Below, piece after piece: positions 57,980 to 64,000 of a DNA stretch of 64,000 nucleotides. This stretch comes from Canna indica (lineage: Eukaryota > Streptophyta > Magnoliopsida > Zingiberales > Cannaceae). The notes beneath the pieces are model-generated. The model saw only the letters and a program-made list of their open reading frames with translations. It had not been told where the DNA came from and did not search any database. Made by a program: the position numbers and the translations under genes. Location: NCBI GenBank assembly GCA_034359265.1, contig CP136898.1, forward strand, positions 54,735,501 through 54,799,500, written 5' to 3'. How positions within the stretch are numbered: position 1 is the first letter of the stretch; each line of letters begins with the position of its first letter.

Positions 57980-60249
57980 GTGAATGTTCTGGAGTCGCTC
58001 GGGACTCAGATTGCTGGGCGTTCTGAGCCGATACCCCGAGGTTCAATCAGCCGGCTTCGTTCAAGATTCTATTCGAAAAATCCTGCAATTCTTTGCATCA
58101 GTCAGTCAAAAATAACTCGATTAACAACTTATCCCATCACAGTGAATGTTCTGGAGTCGGACGGGACTCAGATTGCTGGGCGTTTCAAGCCGATACCCCG
58201 AGGTTCAATCAGTCGGCTTCGTTCAAGATTCTATTCGAAAAATCTTGCAATTCGTTGCATTAGTCTATCAAAAATAACTCGATTAACAACTTCTCCCATC
58301 ACAGTGAATGTTCTGGAGTCGCTCGGGACTCAAATTGCTGGTTGTTTCGAGCCGATACCCCGAAGTTCAATCAGTCGGCTTCGTTCAAGATTCTATTCGA
58401 AAAATCTTCCACTTCTTTGCATCAGTCAGTCAAAAATAACTCGATTAACAACTTATCCCATCACAGTGAATGTTCTGGAGTCGCTCGAGACTCAGATTGC
58501 TGGGCGTTTCGAGTCGATACCCCGCTGTTCAATCAGTCGGATTCGTTCAAGATTCTATTCGAAAAATCTTGCAATTCTTTGCATTAGTCTATCAAAAATA
58601 ACTCGATTAACAACTTCTCCCATCACAGTGAATGTTCTGGAGTCGCTCGAGACTCAGATTTCTGGTCGTTTCGAGTCGATACCCCGAAGTTCAATCCGTA
58701 GGCTTCGTTCAAGATTCTATTCGAAAAATCTTGCAATTCTTCGCAATAGTCTATAAAAAATAACTCGATTAACAACTTCTCCCATCACAGTGAATGTTCT
58801 GGAGTCGCTCGAGACTCAGATTACTGGGCGTTTTGAGTCGATACCCCGCTGTTCAATCAGTCGGCTTCGTTCAAGATTCTATTCGAAAAATCTTGCAATT
58901 CTTTGCATTAGTCTGTCAAAAATAACTCGATTAACAACTTCTCCCATCACAGTGAATGTTCTGGAGTCGCTCGTGACTCAGATTTCTGGTCGTTTTGAGT
59001 GGATACCCCACTGTTCAATCAGTCGGCTTCGTTCAAGATTCTATTCGAAAAATCTTGCAATTCTTTGCATTAGTCTGTCAAAAATAACTCGATTAACAAC
59101 TTCTCCCATCACAGTGAATGTTCTGGAGTCGCTCGTGACTCAGATTTCTGGTCGTTTCGAGTCGATACCCCGAAGTTCAATCCGTAGGCTTCGTTCAAGA
59201 TTCTATTCGAAAAATCTTGCAATTCTTTGCAATAGTCTATAAAAAATAACTCGATTAACAACTTCTCCCATCACAGTGAATGTTCTGCAGTCGCTCGAGA
59301 CTCAGATTGCTGGGCGTTTCGAGTCGATACCCCGCTGTTCAATCAGTCGGCTTCGTTCAAGATTCTATTCGAAAAATCTTGCAATTCTTTGCATTAGTCT
59401 ATCAAAAATAACTCAATTAACAACTTCTCCCATCACAGTGAATGTTCTGGAGTCGCTCGAGACTCAAATTGCTGGTTGTTTCGAGCCGATACCCCGAAGT
59501 TCAATCAGTCGGCTTCGTTCAAGATTCTATTCGAAAAATCTTGCAATTCTTTGCAATATAGTCTGTAAAAAATAACTCGATTAACAACTTCTCCCATCAC
59601 AGTGAATGTTCTAGAGTCGCTCGGGATTCAGATTGCTGGGCGTTTCGAGTCGATACCCCGCTGTTCAATCAGTCGGCTTCGTTCAAGATTCTATTCGAAA
59701 AATCTTGCAATTCTTTGCATTAGTTTGTCAAAAATAACTCGATTAACAACTTCTCCCATCATAGTGAATGTTCTGGAGTCGCTCGGGACTCAGATTGCTG
59801 GGCATTTCGAGTCGATACCCCGCTGTTCAATCAGTCGGCTTCGTTCAAGATTCTATTCGAAAAATCTTCCACTTCTTTGCATCAGTCAGTCAAAAATAAC
59901 TCGATTAACAACTTATCCCATCACAGTGAATGTTCTGGAGTCGCTCGAGACTCAGATTGCTGGGCGTTTCGAGTCGATACCCCGCTGTTCAATCAGTCGG
60001 ATTCGTTCAAGATTCTATTCGAAAAATCTTGCAATTCTTTGCATTAGTCTATCAAAAATAACTCGATTAACAACTTCTCCCATCACAGTGAATGTTCTGG
60101 AGTCGCTCGAGACTCAGATTTCTGGTCGTTTCGAGTCGATACCCCGAAGTTCAATCCGTAGGCTTCGTTCAAGATTCTATTCGAAAAATCTTGCAATTCT
60201 TCGCAATAGTCTATAAAAAATAACTCGATTAACAACTTCTCCCATCACA
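57980..60249. repeat. Partial second copy of the 3248-bp HOR (2270 bp)
   Basis: M6 derivative, M10, M7, M1, M2, M1-M11-M2 and M1 follow the same order as 54732. The sequence then diverges through two hybrid monomers: an M7-front, M3-back unit at 59438 and an M1-front, M7-back unit at 59764. An M1-M2 pair (59926-60249) follows and matches 58466-58789. Confidence 0.88.
59438..59601 (+). repeat. M7/M3 hybrid monomer (164 bp)
   Basis: It begins like M7 (GACTCAAATTGC, GGTTGTTTCGAGCCG, GAAGTTCAATCAGTCGG) and ends like M3 (CAATATAGTCTGTAAA). The switch is in positions 74-118. It replaces the regular M3 found at the matching places 56190 and 60898. Confidence 0.88.
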
Positions 60250-61709
60250 GTGAATGTTCTGGAGTCGCTCGAGACTCAGATTACTGGGCGTTTTGAGTCG
60301 ATACCCCGCTGTTCAATCAGTCGGCTTCGTTCAAGATTCTATTCGAAAAATCTTGCAATTCTTTGCATTAGTCTGTCAAAAATAACTCGATTAACAACTT
60401 CTCCCATCACAGTGAATGTTCTGGAGTCGCTCGTGACTCAGATTTCTGGTCGTTTTGAGTGGATACCCCACTGTTCAATCAGTCGGCTTCGTTCAAGATT
60501 CTATTCGAAAAATCTTGCAATTCTTTGCATTAGTCTGTCAAAAATAACTCGATTAACAACTTCTCCCATCACAGTGAATGTTCTGGAGTCGCTCGTGACT
60601 CAGATTTCTGGTCGTTTCGAGTCGATACCCCGAAGTTCAATCCGTAGGCTTCGTTCAAGATTCTATTCGAAAAATCTTGCAATTCTTTGCAATAGTCTAT
60701 AAAAAATAACTCGATTAACAACTTCTCCCATCACAGTGAATGTTCTGCAGTCGCTCGAGACTCAGATTGCTGGGCGTTTCGAGTCGATACCCCGCTGTTC
60801 AATCAGTCGGCTTCGTTCAAGATTCTATTCGAAAAATCTTGCAATTCTTTGCATTAGTCTGTCAAAAATAACTCGATTAACAACTTCTCCCATCACAGTG
60901 AATGTTCTGGAGTCGCTTGAGACACAGATTTCTGGTCGTTTCGAGCCGATACCCCGAAGTTCAATCCGTAGGCTTCGTTCAAGATTCTATTCGAAAAATC
61001 TTGCAATTCTTTGCAATATAGTCTGTAAAAAATAACTCGATTAACAACTTCTCCCATCACAGTGAATGTTCTAGAGTCGCTCGGGATTCAGATTGCTGGG
61101 CGTTTCGAGTCGATACCCCGCTGTTCAATCAGTCGGCTTCGTTCAAGATTCTATTCGAAAAATCTTGCAATTCTTTGCATTAGTTTGTCAAAAATAACTC
61201 GATTAACAACTTCTCCCATCATAGTGAATGTTCTGGAGTCGCTCGGGACTCAGATTGCTGGGCATTTCGAGTCGATACCCCGCTGTTCAATCAGTCGGCT
61301 TCGTTCAAGATTCTATTCGAAAAATCTTGCAATTCTTTGCAATAGTCTATAAAAAATAACTCGTTTAACAACTTATCCCATCACAGTGAATGTTCTGGAG
61401 TCGCTCGAGACTCAGATTGTTGGGCGTTTCGAGTCGATACCCCGCTGTTCAATCAGTCGGTTTCGTTCAAGATTCTATTCGAAAAATCTTGCAATTCTTT
61501 GCATTAGTCTATCAAAAATAACTCGATTAACAACTTCTCCCATCACAGTGAATGTTCTGGAGTCGCTCGAGACTCAGATTTCTGGTCGTTTCGAGTCGAT
61601 ACCCCGAAGTTCAATCCGTAGGCTTCGTTCAAGATTCTATTCGAAAAATCTTGCAATTCTTTGCAATAGTCTATAAAAAATAACTCGATTAACAACTTCT
61701 CCCATCACA
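60250..61709. repeat. HOR, 1460-bp offset copy (9 monomers)
   Basis: M1-M11-M2, M1-M3, M1/hybrid, M1-M2. The M1-M11-M2 trimer is the third copy (55542, 58790, 60250), each followed by an M1 with TTCTGCAGTCG. The block is offset by 1460 bp from 58790. TTCTAGAGTCGCTCGGGATTC at 61062 matches 59602. Confidence 0.87.
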
Positions 61710-63944
61710 GTGAATGTTCTGGAGTCGCTCGAGACTCAGATTGCTGGGCGTTTCGAGTCGATACCCCGCTGTTCAATTAGTCGGCTTCGTTCAAGATTCT
61801 ATTCGAAAAATCTTGCAATTCTTTGCATTAGTCTATCAAAAATAACTCGATTAACAACTTCTCCCATCACAGTGAATGTTCTGGAGTCGCTCGAGACTCA
61901 GATTTCTGGTCGTTTCGAGTCGATACCCCAAAGTTCAATTCATAGGCTTGCAATAGTCTATAAAAAATAACTCGATTAACAACTTCTCCCATCACAGTGA
62001 ATGTTCTGGAGTCGCTCGAGACTCATATTGCTGGGCGTTTCGAGTCGATACACCGAAGTTCAATCAGTCGGCTTCGTTCAAGATTCTATTCGAAAAATCT
62101 TGCAATTCTTTGCATTAGTCTATCAAAAATAACTCGTTTAACAACTTCTCCCATCACAGTGAATGTTCTGGAGTCGCTCGAGACTCAGATTTCTGGTCGT
62201 TTCGAGTCGATACCCCGAAGTTCAATCCGTAGGCTTCGTTCAAGATTCTATTCGAAAAATCTTGCAATTCTTTGCAATAGTCTATAAAAAATAACTCGAT
62301 TAACAACTTCTCCCATCACAGTGAATGTTCTGGAGTCGCTCGAGACACAGATTTCTGGTCGTTTCGAGCCGATACCCCGAAGTTCAATCCGTAGGCTTCG
62401 TTCAAGATTCTATTCGAAAAATCTTGCAATTCTTTGCAATATAGTCTGTAAAAAATAACTCGATTAACAACTTCTCCCATCACAGTGAATGTTCTGGAGT
62501 GGCTCGGGACTCAGATTGCTGGGCGTTTCGAGTCGATACCCCGCTGTTCAATCAGTCGGCTTCGTTCAAGATTCTATTCGAAAAATCTTGCAATTCTTTG
62601 CATCAGTCAGTCAAAAATAACTCGATTAACAACTTATCCCATCACAGTGAATGTTCTGGAGTCGGACGGGACTCAGATTGCTGGGCGTTTCAAGCCGATA
62701 CCCTGAGGTTCAATCAGTCGGCTTCGTTCAAGATTCTATTCGAAAAATCTTGCAATTCGTTGCATTAGTCTATCAAAAATAACTCGATTAACAACTTCTC
62801 CCATCGCAGTGAATATTCTGGAGTCGCTCGGGACTCAAATTACTGGGCGTTTCGAGCCGATACCCCGAAGTTCAATTAGTCGGCTTCGTTCAAGATTCTA
62901 TTCGAAAAATCTTCCACTTCTTTGCATGAGTCAGTCAAAAAGAACTCGATTAACAACTTATCCCATCACAGTGAATGTTCTGGAGTCGCTCGAGACTCAG
63001 ATTGCTGGGCGTTTCGAGTCGATACCCCGCTGTTCAATCAGTCGGCTTCGTTCAAGATTCTATTCGAAAAATCTTGCAATTCTTTGCATTAGTCTGTCAA
63101 AAATAACTCGATTAACAACTTCTCCCATCACAGTGAATGTTCTGGAGTCGCTCGTGACTCAGATTTCTGGTCGTTTCGAGTCGATACCCCGAAGTTCAAT
63201 CCGTAGGCTTCCTTCAAGATTCTATTAGAAAAATTTTGCAATTCTTTGCAATAGTCTATAAAAAATAACTCGATTAACAACTTCTCCCATCACAGTGAAT
63301 GTTCTGGAGTCGCTCGAGACTCAGATTGCTGGGCGTTTCGAGTCGATACCCCGCTGTTCAATTAGTCACCTTCGTTCAAGATTCTATTCGAAAAATCTTG
63401 CAATTCTTTGCATTAGTCTGTCAAAAATAACTCGATTAACAACTTCTCCCATCACAGTGAATGTTCTGGAGTCCCTCGAGACTCAGATTGCTGGGCGTTT
63501 TGAGTCGATACCCCGCTGTTCAATCAGTCGGCTTCGTTCAAGATTCTATTCGGAAAATCTTGCAATTCTTTGCAATAGTCTATAAAAAATAACTCGATTA
63601 ACAACTTATCCCATCACAGTGAATGTTCTGGAGTCGCTCGAGACTCAGATTGTTGGGCGTTTCGAGTCGATACCCCGCTGTTCAATCAGTCAGCTTCGTT
63701 CAAGATTCTATTCGAAAAATCTTGCATTTCTTTGCATTAGTCTATCAAAAATAACTCGATTAACAACTTCTCCCATCACAGTGAATGTTCTGGAGTCGCT
63801 TGAGACACAGATTTCTGGTCGTTTCGAGCCGATACCCCGAAGTTCAATCCGTAGGCTTCGATCAAGATTCTATTCGAAAAATCTTGCAATTCTTTGCAAT
63901 ATAGTCTGTAAAAAATAACTCGATTAACAACTTCTCCCATCACA
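61710..63944. repeat. Terminal heterogeneous block
   Basis: M1 and a shortened M2, M1-M2, M3 (62321), an M6-like unit with TTCTGGAGTGGCTC, M10, M7 (starting GTGAATATTC), M1, M2, M1, an M1/M2 hybrid (63457, with TATTCGGAAA), M1 and M3. It follows the M6-M10-M7-M1-M2 order of 54732 and 57980, but nearly every unit carries private substitutions (for example GATACACCG, GATACCCTGAG, AAAAAGAAC). Confidence 0.87.
61941..61955. other. 37-bp deletion removing the core
   Basis: The M2 at 61872 runs from ATAGGCTT straight into GCAATAGTC. The lost 37 bp contain the whole CAAGATT/AATCTTG dyad and the first A-tract. This is the only monomer in the window without the core. The unit is 125 bp long. Only 2 bp (TT) of obvious homology flank the junction. 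Confidence 0.9.
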
Positions 63945-64000
63945 GTGAATGTTCTGGACTCGCTCGGGACTCAGATTGCTGGGCGTTTCGAATCGATACC
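63945..64000 (+). repeat. Partial monomer at right edge
   Basis: The first 56 bp of an M1-like unit end at GATACC. It shares GGACTCGCTCGGGAC and TTCGAATCG with the M1 at 57330, so the array and its HOR order continue beyond the window. Confidence 0.9.

Larger units (their letters stand above)
1..64000. repeat. Uninterrupted 162-bp satellite array
   Basis: The window is filled end to end by a tandem repeat of 162 bp in a single orientation. Starting each unit at GTGAATGTTC, 394 complete units can be placed between 77 and 63944. The sum closes exactly with 46 units of 164 bp and five units shortened by 1, 1, 1, 12 and 37 bp. Landmarks found in nearly every unit are GAGTCG, GATACCCCG, TTCGTTCAAGATT, AATCTTGCAATTC and ATAACTCGATTAACAAC. 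There is no unique sequence, inserted transposon, inversion or gene anywhere. The consensus is about 43% G+C and not CpG-depleted. Structure and length resemble centromeric or pericentromeric satellites of eukaryotes; the family is not one I recognise, and chromosomal location is inference. Confidence 0.97.

Noticed and set aside
1..64000. CRISPR array
   Set aside because: Repeats are contiguous 162-bp units with no unique spacers, and no cas-like gene is present.
1..64000. rRNA, tRNA or 5S gene cluster
   Set aside because: No conserved tRNA or 5S promoter boxes or cloverleaf could be seen in the monomer, and there is no alternation of a conserved transcribed part with a variable spacer.
1..64000. 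Mobile element or its tandem remnant
   Set aside because: No terminal inverted repeats, target-site duplications, transposase or reverse transcriptase remnants are visible, and no monomer is interrupted by foreign sequence.

Overview
The whole 64 kb window is one uninterrupted head-to-tail satellite DNA array. I find no gene, RNA gene, transposon, CRISPR array or unique sequence. The basic unit is 162 bp, about 43% G+C, and every monomer points the same way. Monomers are numbered here from the GTG of GTGAATGTTC. A length balance closes exactly: 394 complete monomers lie between 77 and 63944. Of these, 46 carry a 2-bp insertion (164 bp) and five carry deletions of 1, 1, 1, 12 and 37 bp. Partial monomers sit at both window edges (1-76 and 63945-64000).

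The DNA is almost certainly eukaryotic heterochromatin (centromeric, pericentromeric or subtelomeric). A monomer near nucleosome-repeat length with nested higher-order repeats (HORs) is the usual architecture of such arrays. CpG is not depleted in the consensus (9 seen, about 7.5 expected from base composition), which argues against a heavily methylated vertebrate or plant satellite. An invertebrate such as an insect, or another sparsely methylated lineage, fits better, but I do not recognise the family and cannot name the organism.

Monomer classes named in this annotation: M1 basal; M2 (TTTCTGGTC, GAAGTTCAATCCGTAGG, CAATAGTCTATAAA); M3 (164 bp, M2-like with GAGACACAG, GAGCCG and CAATATAGTC); M4 (CTCGTGACTC, GGGCATTTC); M5 (TTAGTCAGC, CTTGGCATT, CCCACCACA); M6 (GACTAAG, GAGGTTCATTC, AATTCGTTGC); M7 (GGGACTCAA, CTTCCACTTC, CATCAGTCAGTC); M8 (GATTACTGGGCA with an M2-like 3' end and TATCCC); M9 (GTCGTTACGAG, GACGTTCAATGCG); M10 (GTCGGACGGGAC, TTTCAAGCCG); M11 (GAGTGGATACCCCACTG).

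Layout: 1-8674, M1-M2 dimers closed by an M1-M4-M5-M3 tetramer, as 1298-bp and 2594-bp HORs. 8675-23280, M1-M4-M2 trimers combined with M1-M4-M5-M3, M1-M3 and M1-M2, as HORs of 2110, 2110, 2272, 1786, 1300 and 1462 bp. 23281-32204, first appearance of M6 and M7, in an 18-monomer HOR of 2920 bp. 32205-46804, M6-M8 and M9 HORs with tandem duplications of 1786, 2432 and 1946 bp. 46805-53431, a stretch with a 1457-bp duplication and several small deletions; the last M3 before it ends at 46480. 53432-64000, the most heterogeneous part, with M10, M11 and many hybrid monomers.

Reading left to right, class diversity and small indels increase, as expected if the left part is more recently homogenised and the right part is older or nearer an array edge. 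The most interesting signals are the HOR evolution record (contractions and expansions by whole monomers, one mapped to within a monomer), recurrent hybrid monomers that switch class inside a near-invariant core, and that core itself, which carries a 7-bp inverted repeat around TTCGAA and could be a protein-binding box. Long open frames exist only because 162 is a multiple of 3; I do not annotate them as genes.
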